The position numbers and the translations under genes are program-made. Of a DNA stretch of 7,991 bases, positions 1 through 6,899 are shown piece after piece. The DNA lies in contig JAPLKX010000179.1 of the NCBI GenBank assembly GCA_026387845.1, positions 1 through 7,991 of the forward strand, given 5' to 3'. The notes beneath the pieces are model-generated. The model saw only the letters and a program-made list of their open reading frames with translations. It made no database searches and had not been told where the DNA came from. The stretch comes from Candidatus Hydrogenedentota bacterium (lineage in GTDB: Bacteria; Hydrogenedentota; Hydrogenedentia; Hydrogenedentales; SLHB01). Positions within the stretch are counted from its first letter, which is position 1. Each line of letters begins with the position of its first letter.

Positions 1-1
1 A

Positions 2-907
2 CTCGAGAAGGTCACGCGCTTGGGCGAGCTCGCAACGGCGATTGCGCATCACCCGCTTCTGAAGGACGCGCTGGCGCTGAAAGGTGGAACGGCATTCAAT
101 CTATGCTTCGGGACCGCCCCCGCACGGCTGTCAGTGGACCTCGATTACAACTACATCGGCCACGTTGAACGTGAAGCCATGTTGGCAGACCGACCCCGTA
201 TCGAAGAAGCGGTCGTCGCTGTTGTGCAACGTCTTGGTTTTGACGTGCAGCAGTCCGCGGATTCATTTGCGGGCCGAAAGCTCTACGCCGGGTACCGTTC
301 CGTGCTGGGACCGCCAAGCCGGGTCGAAGTTGACCTGAATTACCTCTGGCGCGTGCCCTTGCACGGGGTAACGGAGCGGGAGCTGTGGCAACCGGGCGAA
401 CTCGACCGGCCACGGGTTCTGACGGTCTCGATTCTCGAACTCTGTGTGGGAAAGCTTCTGGCCTTTATGGACCGCAGCGCTGCCCGAGATGCGTGGGATG
501 TAGAACGGATGCCCACACTGACGCAGGAAATACTATGGACGCCCCTGTTTCGCGCTTTGTTTATCGCATTGTCAGTGACGCTGCCACACCCACTATCGAA
601 CTACAAGCGGAAGCATATCGAGGAGAGACTGACGACCCGGATGATTCAGGAACAGCTTCTGCCGATGCTGGCGGTGGGTAGGCGTCTTGATAAAGAAGAA
701 CTAATCGAACGCGCGTGGCGGGTAGTGGCGCCGTCTGTCGAACTCACCCCCAATGAGCAAGAATACATCAAGCTCATAAACGACGGTATTATCCGGCCAG
801 AATTACTCTTTCCAGATCAACACGCGTTTGCTCAACGTATCGCCGGCCATCCGGCTATACTCTGGAAAGTAGCCAATGTCCTTCAGGAGCGGAAAAAGCG
901 AGGCTGA
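2..907 (+). CDS. AbiEii/AbiGii-family nucleotidyltransferase toxin, 5' end outside window
   Basis: Toxin half of an AbiE-type type IV toxin-antitoxin/abortive infection system: a DNA polymerase beta-fold nucleotidyltransferase that acts in the cytoplasm. The frame is open from base 2, so the true start is probably upstream; a TTG at 20 is the first start-like codon in the window, but family resemblance continues before it. Counting from that TTG: LKGGTAFNL (20-28) is the GG[S/T] motif, DLDY (40-43) holds the paired acidic metal ligands, VEVDLNY (102-108) holds a third acidic residue, and GKLLAFMDRSAARDAWDV (144-161) is the conserved K...R..RD..D motif. At least 301 residues are present, close to the full family length, and the C-terminus is intact (TGA at 905-907). 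The AbiEi-type antitoxin usually lies immediately upstream and would be outside the window. Base composition is visibly less GC-rich than the helicase gene, which fits horizontal acquisition. Motif order makes the family call firm; activity and system are inferred. Confidence 0.87.
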   Translation, partial: LEKVTRLGELATAIAHHPLLKDALALKGGTAFNLCFGTAPARLSVDLDYNYIGHVEREAMLADRPRIEEAVVAVVQRLGFDVQQSADSFAGRKLYAGYRSVLGPPSRVEVDLNYLWRVPLHGVTERELWQPGELDRPRVLTVSILELCVGKLLAFMDRSAARDAWDVERMPTLTQEILWTPLFRALFIALSVTLPHPLSNYKRKHIEERLTTRMIQEQLLPMLAVGRRLDKEELIERAWRVVAPSVELTPNEQEYIKLINDGIIRPELLFPDQHAFAQRIAGHPAILWKVANVLQERKKRG

Positions 908-926
908 AAACGGCGGGTCGCTGTTT

Positions 927-1049
927 CTATTTCAGCCAGAGCCAGACGGTTTTGGGGTCGGCGCTGACTTCGAACGAGTCGCGGAGCCGGGAGAGGTAGG
1001 GGCTGTAGAGGACACGTTCGCCGTTGATTTTTTCGATGCTGATCCGGTG
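927..1049 (-). pseudogene. Truncated duplicate of the 3' end of lhr
   Basis: Read on the - strand from 1049, this segment encodes the last ~40 residues of an Lhr helicase (HRISIEKING through VWLWL) and then Lys and a TAG stop at 927-929. It matches the C-terminus of the intact gene at 2139-6815 with only two amino-acid differences: an Asp in the intact gene is Glu here, and a Trp is Arg. It has no start codon, no upstream coding sequence and no helicase motifs, so it cannot make a helicase. Its stop is 19 bp from the end of the convergent AbiEii gene, and its upstream edge adjoins the creatininase stop codon (1051-1053). It is either the displaced original end of lhr or the leftover of a second lhr copy. 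Confidence 0.88.
934..1049. repeat. 116-bp direct repeat, copy A (lhr 3' end)
   Basis: Aligned by eye with 2158-2273 at a constant offset of 1224 bp: 113 of 116 positions are identical. Mismatches are at 989 (G, versus A at 2213), 1017 (T, versus G at 2241) and 1044 (C, versus G at 2268). Identity stops abruptly at both ends. The two copies are in direct orientation and bracket the creatininase gene, so recombination between them would excise about 1.2 kb and leave one copy. Confidence 0.95.
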
Positions 1050-1050
1050 G

Positions 1051-2013
1051 CTACATCATCCACCAGTATTCGGGACTGACGGAGTCCAACCTGAACGATT
1101 GCTGATCTTCAGGCAGCGATTTGAGCAATTCACGAGCCTTTTGGCCGATGGCCTCCGCAGCGATTTCAACACTGCGCCAGCCGACATCGCTTGAGGCGTG
1201 TACTCGTGGGTCCAACCCCCCGATCCCGTCAGGCGGTTTCATGTCGGGGGCCAATGGCCCGCTGCCCAACTCCGACACGTCCACAAGATCGGGGTAGAGC
1301 GCCATCATGTCGGATGTCTCCCATTTTGCCGCATGGTCCGTGTTGCATTCCTTACCTGCACTCAGTGTCACTTCCCAAAGACCAATTCCAGCGACCGTCC
1401 CATCTTTTACGACCGGTTTAAGGGCCGTGTTAATCATGTCAATCTGCTCTTGAACATTATGTCCCGACACCCCAATGATCACCCGGAAGCCGGCCGCCTT
1501 CAAACGACGAAACAGAGCCGTGACCATGCGAACAAGGTCCTCACCGCCTGCGCCGGACTCGAAGTAAACGGGCGGATAGACTACGCCCCCGAATTTCTCC
1601 GCGGTTTTTACCAGGATCCCATGTGCTTTCAGTGCGTCGGTACCAATCGGTAGATGTCTGCCGTGCCATTCGATCGTGCCGAATGGGACATACACAACCG
1701 GGAAGTTGCGGGCCGCTGCTTCTAATTGCGCCGGCCGCATGAACTGCATTTGAACCGAGGCCGCCACGTTGCGTGTAACTTGGTTCAACGAGGCCGGCGT
1801 GTTCCGCTCGGAACCCTCCCCCGAGCCTGGAACGGCAAGCTGCTGCTCGGTCTGTGGCTTGGGGGTTTTGGTGGTCAGGCGATGTGTTCCAGACTTCAAG
1901 CAGGAAGCGAGCCCAACAACACTGGCCGCAAGCAAGGCGGCCGCTATCCCGAGGCCCACCACATTCTTCCGCGCCCAGAAGCCGTCGTAGTGTCTTGTCA
2001 CCGTTATGTGCAT
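1051..2013 (-). CDS. Creatininase-family protein with lipoprotein signal peptide
   Basis: Creatininase/MftE-superfamily metal-dependent amidohydrolase of 320 residues; family members hydrolyse cyclic or linear amides such as creatinine, but the substrate here is unknown. Residues 18-37 form a hydrophobic segment after Arg15-Lys16 and end in a good lipobox, LASC, with Cys38 the predicted lipidation site. Residues 39-85 look like a low-complexity linker. The catalytic domain starts near 90. E115, H117 and D126 in GTIEWHGRHLPIGTD reproduce the E-x-H...D metal triad, including its spacing. SGHN (183-186) replaces the usual NGHGGN loop, and H227/E232 in HAAKWETS match the HAGxxETS motif. The DPR...G segment near the C-terminus is also typical. 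The ATG at 2013 is supported by a strong SD (2021-2027, spacing 7). The gene lies 125 bp downstream of lhr on the same strand, between two copies of the lhr 3' end, with its stop 1 bp beyond copy A. An exported or lipidated member is unusual, since most are cytoplasmic. Confidence 0.85.
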   Translation of the reverse strand: MHITVTRHYDGFWARKNVVGLGIAAALLAASVVGLASCLKSGTHRLTTKTPKPQTEQQLAVPGSGEGSERNTPASLNQVTRNVAASVQMQFMRPAQLEAAARNFPVVYVPFGTIEWHGRHLPIGTDALKAHGILVKTAEKFGGVVYPPVYFESGAGGEDLVRMVTALFRRLKAAGFRVIIGVSGHNVQEQIDMINTALKPVVKDGTVAGIGLWEVTLSAGKECNTDHAAKWETSDMMALYPDLVDVSELGSGPLAPDMKPPDGIGGLDPRVHASSDVGWRSVEIAAEAIGQKARELLKSLPEDQQSFRLDSVSPEYWWMM

Positions 2014-2020
2014 TTCATTT

Positions 2021-2027
2021 CCCTCCT
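2021..2027 (-). promoter_or_regulatory. Shine-Dalgarno site of the creatininase gene
   Basis: The - strand reads AGGAGGG, seven bases before the ATG at 2013. It decides the start: an out-of-frame ATG at 2018 is only two bases from the SD and would give a peptide of four residues. The site shows that the long N-terminal n-region ahead of the lipobox is really translated. Confidence 0.75.
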
Positions 2028-2065
2028 AATTGTGCTCGCACATCAAGGGAGCAGGATGACCCAAA

Positions 2066-2120
2066 CTTGATGGCGCCAGACTCGCCAAGGCTGAATTGTC
2101 TCATTACCTATGCCATCAAG
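2066..2120. repeat. 9-bp inverted repeat in the lhr-creatininase gap
   Basis: CTTGATGGC at 2066-2074 and its exact complement GCCATCAAG at 2112-2120 are separated by 37 bp. The heptamer CATCAAG recurs at 2041-2047. They lie in the 125-bp gap upstream of the creatininase gene and could be an operator-like pair, but 9 bp is short enough to be chance. No convincing -35/-10 pair or U-tailed terminator hairpin was found in this gap. Confidence 0.25.
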
Positions 2121-2138
2121 ACCAGTCCGACCCTTCGC

Positions 2139-5100
2139 CTACCGCAGGTTCTTTGGTAGCCAGAGCCAGACGGTTTTGGGGTCGGCGCTGACTTCGAACG
2201 AGTCGCGGAGCCAGGAGAGGTAGGGGCTGTAGAGGACACGGTCGCCGTTGATTTTTTCGATGCTGATGCGGTGCATGGGCTTGAACGCGCGGGTGAGCAT
2301 GATGCGCATGAAACCGAAGTAGTCGGTGAGGCGGGGGTGGTCGGGAGGCACGCGGATATCGAGTTGTTTCCCGTAGCTTTTTGAGACTATGACGAGCCGG
2401 TTGCCGTGGTAGACGAGGTGCGTGCCGGGGATGCGTTTGGGGAGGTCGTGTTTGATGGATTCGATGTCGACTCCGCAGAGTGAGGCGGGATCGGCGGCGT
2501 TGAGCCAGTAGATGGCATCGTGGTCGAGGCCCTGCTGGAGCGTGCGGACGGCTTCGTGGGATGCGAACTGGATGCCGGGGACGCCGTTGAAGAAGTTGCC
2601 GGTGACAATCTCGCCGGACAGTTCCATCAGGCGCAGCGCGCGGAACAGGGCGCCCCATCGCAACGCCGGCAACTCGCGCGCGAGCAGTTCGCGAAACAGC
2701 ACGCCATAGCGCATCAACAAGACGCGGACGCGGTCTTTGTTGAGTTCCTCGAGGTCGATGAGGTCGGCTGGCGGTTCGGGCGGGGGCAGCATTCTCCATG
2801 CGCCGGGGTAGGCGCGGGACGATTTCCATGCGCTGAACTGGGCGCGGTGCGACAGCCTGCCCGTGCGGCGGATGGAGACGCCGGGTTCGCGTACTTTGAA
2901 ATCGGTCTCGATGCCTTTGCGGAGAGAGCCGAACGAGTCGTTGGCGGCTTTGCCTTCCCAGACGAGGTCCCAGAGCGTGCTTGCCAGTTCGGCGGAGGAC
3001 ATCCGGGTCTGGTCGAGGAGTACGTTGAAATAATATTGGCCGCGGGCGTCGGTAAACAGGCGCTGGGCGGCTTCGAGCCACTTGTCGGGGGAGCCGGCGG
3101 GGGCGAACAAATCGCGGTTGTGCGAAAAGCATAGGGCGATTTTTTCACGGCCGGCGCCGAACCACATGAGGTCGCTCTCGGCTGTGACGGAATCCAGCGT
3201 GGCGGGGGTGTAGCCGGGGATGCGGGCCGGCAGGACTTCGGTTTCCAATAGGGCGGCGGGCATGGGATGACCGAGAAGGGGTTCAAGAGCTTGCTGCAAC
3301 TGCAGTACGTCTGGGACGCCCCCCGACAGTTGTGGGGGGTGTCCCATTTTTGATGCAGACTCTTGGCCAGTCGCAAATATGGGACACCCCCCACAACTGT
3401 CGGGGGGCGTCCCAGACGTACCAAGGAGCTGCTGGTGGCGGGCGAGGAATAGGGGTAGATCCGCCGCAGGGAGGGCTTCGAACACGGCGCGGGCCCGCGC
3501 CTGCGACAAGCGCAGCAGGATCTCGAGGTTTTCCGCGTCGCACAGTTGGATTCGGTCGCCGGGGGCAACCAGATGGTCGGCCACGATAGCTCGTGTTTCG
3601 AGTAACGTCTCGAGCGCCTCGCCGAGCCGCGCCTCATCGAGCGCCAACGCGGACAAAACAAACTTTTTCTCAATAGGGCCGTAAAACCTCAGCCATTCGG
3701 CGAGCCAGCCGGCGAGAGGATCGGCCTTGGCGAGATCGTCTCCGGCGTGACCGGCGCGGGCGGGGAGGTGTGGGAGCGGCCCTGCGGCGAGGGGCGCCCA
3801 CTCGACCTCGTCGGCGTGCAGGCCGAGCGAGCGCAAGAACCGCGGCACGTTTTCGAGCGCCACAACGCCGCGCGCGGATTTCGACAGCCGCGCCGCCACG
3901 GCCTTGGCCTCGACGGCGGCACGCGCGACAGGCGGCTTGAGCGACGCGTCGCGATCGATTGCCGCCAGGAGCAGTTTCCATTCGGGCTCCGGTATGAACA
4001 GACGTTCCTTGATCCAGTCGAGCAACTCGTCAGGCGATCGCGGCGCGTAGCCTTCGTAGAGACGTTGCGCTTTCTTCTCGAACACTGCGACGAGTTCGGG
4101 GGCGAGTTGCGGGCGCAGTTCCGACGCAAACACGGCCTCTTTGATGAGGTCGTCGCTGAGATTGGAGACGCGCGCGCCGACGGGCGTGTCGTCTTCGTAC
4201 ATGAGGATGTTCGTGATTCGCCAGAGCATGTTGCCGGCAAACGGCGAGGGCTCGACGGTGGCCGCTTCTGTGATTGCGATACGGCCGTCGCGGATTTCTT
4301 CGAGGAGTTGGCGGAGACGCGGCAGGTCGAACTCATCCTGGAGGCACGTTCGCCAGGTTTCGGCGAGGATGGGGAAATCTTCGTAGCCGGCGACGGCTTC
4401 GAGCAGCTTTTTTGACCGCTGCCGCGTCAGCCACAGCGGCATCCTGCGGTTGAACGACTGCCGCGGCAAGAGCAGCGCCCGGGCCGCATTCTCGCGGAAC
4501 CGTGCGCCGAAAAAGCCCGTCTGTTCGAGCCCCTCGCGCAGAAGCGATTCAAGTTGAGCGGGATCGACCAAAGAGAAGACGTCAGGGACGTGGGCCGCGG
4601 TCGAGCGGGAGCTCGACCCCACCGCCGTCCATGCCCCAGGCAGCAGCAGAACGATGCAGTCGTTGTCGGAGAGGACGTCGATGTTTGCGTGCCTGCGCGC
4701 GGGGCTGCGCTCCCACGCCTGGGAAATCGCCAAGGCGAGCGGCCGATTGACCCTGCCGCCCCACAGGGTATGGATGATGACGCGCGTGCCTTCGCCGCTG
4801 TTGTCTGCGGTGCGTTCAATAAGCACGTTGCGGCGGTGAGGGAGCGGTGCGCGCGTGGCGGAACGCTGCAACTTGAGGAAGCCGACCAGGGCATCGGCGG
4901 CGCTGTCGTTGAGGAAGTAGCGGGCCAGCAGATCGCTCCGGAGCGATTTTTCGCCGGCGGGGCCGCGTGACAGGTGGGCTTCCGCCGTCGCGAGGAAGTT
5001 GCCGATCCGTTCGGAGACGTGAAACGCCCGGTCGAGTTCTTCGGCGCGCCAGAACGGGACGTTCGTGGTGCGGGTGCGGAGCGGCTCGACGAACACGTCG

Positions 5101-6815
5101 CTGTGCGTGATCCGGCTGATTCGCCAGGAGTGCATACCGAGCGTGAACGAGTCGCCCGTGCGCCGCTCCCACACAAACTCCTCGTCGAGTTCGCCGATCT
5201 TGGCGAGCGTGTCGGCCCTGCGCAGGCTGAAGTAGCCGCGGTCGGGGATGGTGCCGCCGGACGAATAAATCAGGCGCAAGGAGGACGGGCCGGCGGCGAT
5301 GGTGTTGTCGAGCCGGTCGACGGACACGAGCGGCTGGAGCGCGCGGAGGCGGGTTTCTTGGTACTTTCCGGCGAGCATGTCGACGACGAGGTCGAACGGG
5401 TGCCGGGACAGGTCGTGGAACGGCCAGGCGGTTCGGATGAAGTTGTAGAGCTTGTCGAGGTTCCACTTCTCGACGCCAGCCATCGACACGATGACCTGCG
5501 CAAGGACATCGAGCGGCGCGCTGATTGGCACGACCTCTTCGATGTCCCGGTCGATCACGGCGCGCGCAACAACCGCCGCGTCCACGATGTCCCTGCCGTG
5601 CATGGGAAACATCAGCCCGTGGCTTGGCGCGCCGACCTGATGCCCCGCCCGGCCTACGCGCTGCACCGCCGACGACACGGACATCGGCGTGCCCACCAGC
5701 ACGACCTCGTCGAGCGCGCCGATATCGATGCCGAGTTCGAGCGAACTGGTGGCGACGATGGCTCGAAGCTCGCCCTGTTTCAGCCTCTGCTCGACGACCA
5801 GCCGCACCTCGCGCGACAGCGAGCCGTGGTGGGAGTAGGCGAGCATTTCGCCGGCTTCCTTGTTGATCATCATGCTGATGGTTTCGCAATGCCTGCGGTT
5901 GTTGGTAAAGACGAGGGTCGAGTTGTGGCGGGCGATGACGTTGCGGCACTCTTCAGCGAGCCGCGGCAGAAACTGCCGTTGCAGGAACGGCTTTAGTCGG
6001 GGGTCTTTTTCGCGATCTTCTCCGTCTTCAGGCGACGTGCCGGGGAACCTAACCTGGATTTGGTACGCCTTGTCCTGGCCTGACTCGATAATGGTGACGG
6101 GCCGCTTGACGTATTGCGGTTCGCCGCCGGTCTCGATGAGCCGGTAGCCGCCGACAAAATCCGCAACGAGCGCCAGCGGCTTGATGGTTGCGCTGATGGC
6201 GATCCGCTGGAACTCGCCGGCAAGCAGCACGAGCCGCTCGACGGCCGTCATGAGGTGGGTTCCGCGTTTTGTGGGCGCGACGGCGTGGATCTCATCGAGT
6301 ATGACGGACTGGAGGCCGCTGAACAGGTCGCGGCCTTTGCGGGAACTGAGCAGGATGTTGAGGCTTTCGGGCGTGGTGATCAGAATCTCGGGCGGTCTGC
6401 GCACCATTCGCTGGCGTTCGGACTGGGGCGTGTCGCCGCTTCGGGTGACGACGCGGATGTCGGGGAACGGCTCGAGTGCCTGTTGGAACCGTTCGCGCAA
6501 TTCATCGAGCGGGGTGAGCAGGTTGCGCTGGATATCGTTGTTGAGCGCCTTGAGCGGCGAGACATACAGGACGCGCACATTGCCCGGCGCCCACCGGCCG
6601 CGAATGAGTTGGTCAAGGCCCCACAGGAAGGCTGTGAGTGTTTTGCCGCTGCCGGTGGGCGCGGTAACGAGGACGTGCTTTCGTGCGGCAATCAGCGGCC
6701 ACGCCTTCGCCTGCACGTCGGTGGGCGTGCCGACGCGCTCCAAGAACCATTCCCGCACCAGCGGGTGGAACAACTCAAGCGGGTCCGGCAACTGAAAAGT
6801 CCTCACGTTTAACAC
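2139..6815 (-). CDS. lhr: Lhr-type superfamily 2 DNA/RNA helicase, full length
   Basis: Large helicase-related protein, 1558 residues (E. coli Lhr is of similar size): an ATP-dependent 3'-5' translocase that unwinds DNA and RNA:DNA hybrids and is linked to DNA repair in studied bacteria. Motifs in order: Walker A APTGSGKT (52-59), Ia SPLKALNND (86-94), TPESLN (148-153), DEIH box (174-177), SAT (208-210), VFTNNRRHCE (302-311), ATSSLELGIDIG (355-366) and QRVGRAGH (385-392). All catalytic residues are present. Lhr-core winged-helix and beta-barrel domains follow to about 870, then the C-terminal region. Residues 1132-1171 are translated from a palindromic element (3305-3421) that looks inserted. 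The last 116 bp are duplicated at 934-1049. The start is uncertain: GTG at 6815 is the most upstream possible, since a stop lies just before it, but it lacks an SD; GTG at 6806 and TTG at 6791 (GAGG nine bases upstream) are alternatives. The neighbouring genes give no functional partner. Confidence 0.95.
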   Translation of the reverse strand: MLNVRTFQLPDPLELFHPLVREWFLERVGTPTDVQAKAWPLIAARKHVLVTAPTGSGKTLTAFLWGLDQLIRGRWAPGNVRVLYVSPLKALNNDIQRNLLTPLDELRERFQQALEPFPDIRVVTRSGDTPQSERQRMVRRPPEILITTPESLNILLSSRKGRDLFSGLQSVILDEIHAVAPTKRGTHLMTAVERLVLLAGEFQRIAISATIKPLALVADFVGGYRLIETGGEPQYVKRPVTIIESGQDKAYQIQVRFPGTSPEDGEDREKDPRLKPFLQRQFLPRLAEECRNVIARHNSTLVFTNNRRHCETISMMINKEAGEMLAYSHHGSLSREVRLVVEQRLKQGELRAIVATSSLELGIDIGALDEVVLVGTPMSVSSAVQRVGRAGHQVGAPSHGLMFPMHGRDIVDAAVVARAVIDRDIEEVVPISAPLDVLAQVIVSMAGVEKWNLDKLYNFIRTAWPFHDLSRHPFDLVVDMLAGKYQETRLRALQPLVSVDRLDNTIAAGPSSLRLIYSSGGTIPDRGYFSLRRADTLAKIGELDEEFVWERRTGDSFTLGMHSWRISRITHSDVFVEPLRTRTTNVPFWRAEELDRAFHVSERIGNFLATAEAHLSRGPAGEKSLRSDLLARYFLNDSAADALVGFLKLQRSATRAPLPHRRNVLIERTADNSGEGTRVIIHTLWGGRVNRPLALAISQAWERSPARRHANIDVLSDNDCIVLLLPGAWTAVGSSSRSTAAHVPDVFSLVDPAQLESLLREGLEQTGFFGARFRENAARALLLPRQSFNRRMPLWLTRQRSKKLLEAVAGYEDFPILAETWRTCLQDEFDLPRLRQLLEEIRDGRIAITEAATVEPSPFAGNMLWRITNILMYEDDTPVGARVSNLSDDLIKEAVFASELRPQLAPELVAVFEKKAQRLYEGYAPRSPDELLDWIKERLFIPEPEWKLLLAAIDRDASLKPPVARAAVEAKAVAARLSKSARGVVALENVPRFLRSLGLHADEVEWAPLAAGPLPHLPARAGHAGDDLAKADPLAGWLAEWLRFYGPIEKKFVLSALALDEARLGEALETLLETRAIVADHLVAPGDRIQLCDAENLEILLRLSQARARAVFEALPAADLPLFLARHQQLLGTSGTPPDSCGGCPIFATGQESASKMGHPPQLSGGVPDVLQLQQALEPLLGHPMPAALLETEVLPARIPGYTPATLDSVTAESDLMWFGAGREKIALCFSHNRDLFAPAGSPDKWLEAAQRLFTDARGQYYFNVLLDQTRMSSAELASTLWDLVWEGKAANDSFGSLRKGIETDFKVREPGVSIRRTGRLSHRAQFSAWKSSRAYPGAWRMLPPPEPPADLIDLEELNKDRVRVLLMRYGVLFRELLARELPALRWGALFRALRLMELSGEIVTGNFFNGVPGIQFASHEAVRTLQQGLDHDAIYWLNAADPASLCGVDIESIKHDLPKRIPGTHLVYHGNRLVIVSKSYGKQLDIRVPPDHPRLTDYFGFMRIMLTRAFKPMHRISIEKINGDRVLYSPYLSWLRDSFEVSADPKTVWLWLPKNLR
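2158..2273. repeat. 116-bp direct repeat, copy B (within lhr 3' end)
   Basis: This is the intact-gene copy of the repeat also found at 934-1049. It encodes the end of Lhr, from HRISIEK to WLWL. Beyond it the intact gene continues with PKNLR and a TAG stop (2139-2141), whereas copy A continues with Lys and a stop; the divergence right after WLWL marks one junction. The other junction is at 2273/2274, where copy A switches to the creatininase 3' end. Confidence 0.95.
3313..3345. repeat. REP-like hairpin unit, left arm
   Basis: This 33-bp unit is itself a near palindrome: GGGACGCCCCCC, then a nine-base centre, then GGGGGGTGTCCC. Twelve positions pair with a single G.T-type mismatch. A short hairpin nested inside a longer inverted pair is the architecture of REP doublets (BIMEs). 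Confidence 0.75.
3381..3413. repeat. REP-like hairpin unit, right arm
   Basis: Exact reverse complement of the unit at 3313-3345, so the two form a head-to-head pair around a short spacer. The stem begins GGGACACCCCCC and closes with GGGGGGCGTCCC. Confidence 0.75.
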
Positions 6816-6899
6816 CGGTCATTGTAACAGCACACCCAGGAGGGATTAGAACCGAGCCTGTGACTCGAGCAAAATCAGCCACTTCGCTGGTTCCCGGAT

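Larger units (their letters stand above)
3305..3421. repeat. 117-bp palindromic (REP/BIME-like) element inside lhr
   Basis: Two perfect 43-bp arms (3305-3347 and 3379-3421) are exact reverse complements. After one mismatch the pairing continues for four more bases into the centre, leaving a 21-nt apex. The length is exactly 39 codons, so lhr stays in frame, and the arms are read in different frames: one gives GTSGTPPDSCGGCP, the other MGHPPQLSGGVPDV. Both are rich in Gly, Pro, Ser and Cys, unlike the helical sequence on either side. The flanking residues (...LARHQQLL and LQQALEPLLGHP...) look like the two sides of a linker found in Lhr C-terminal regions. The structure resembles a mobile palindromic repeat pair; no transposase, clear target-site duplication or second copy is visible in this window. 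Confidence 0.9.

Noticed and set aside
876..1079. Open frame on the + strand running from the end of AbiEii across the repeat
   Set aside because: It is the antisense of the lhr remnant, has no SD and matches no recognisable protein.
2028..2138. A terminator after lhr
   Set aside because: The possible stem around GGCG/CGCC has bulges and no U-run, so termination here is not supported.
3305..3421. The hairpin as a transcription terminator or CRISPR repeat
   Set aside because: It lies inside an intact coding sequence, has no adjacent U-tract suited to termination, and consists of one inverted pair rather than spaced direct repeats.
3332..3684. Open + strand frames running through the palindrome, one giving the same MGHPPQLSGGVPDV peptide as Lhr
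   Set aside because: A perfect inverted repeat yields the same peptide from both strands. There is no SD or protein family support, so these are shadows.
4974..5996. Long + strand open frame (340 codons) opposite lhr
   Set aside because: Antisense shadow of conserved helicase motifs in GC-rich DNA, with low-complexity Arg/Asp-rich composition. The - strand frame carries all the helicase motifs.
6821..6826. TACAAT on the - strand as the -10 box of lhr
   Set aside because: There is no acceptable -35 box 16-18 bp upstream. It would place the transcript start near 6814, which could suit the TTG start at 6791, but the evidence is one hexamer.
6816..6899. A tRNA or a decayed hicA between the HicB-like gene and lhr
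   Set aside because: The - strand has a T-loop-like GGTTCTAATCC, but the flanking bases do not form a T stem or acceptor stem. One frame gives FARVTGS, loosely like HicA, but it lacks the catalytic His and the correct spacing.
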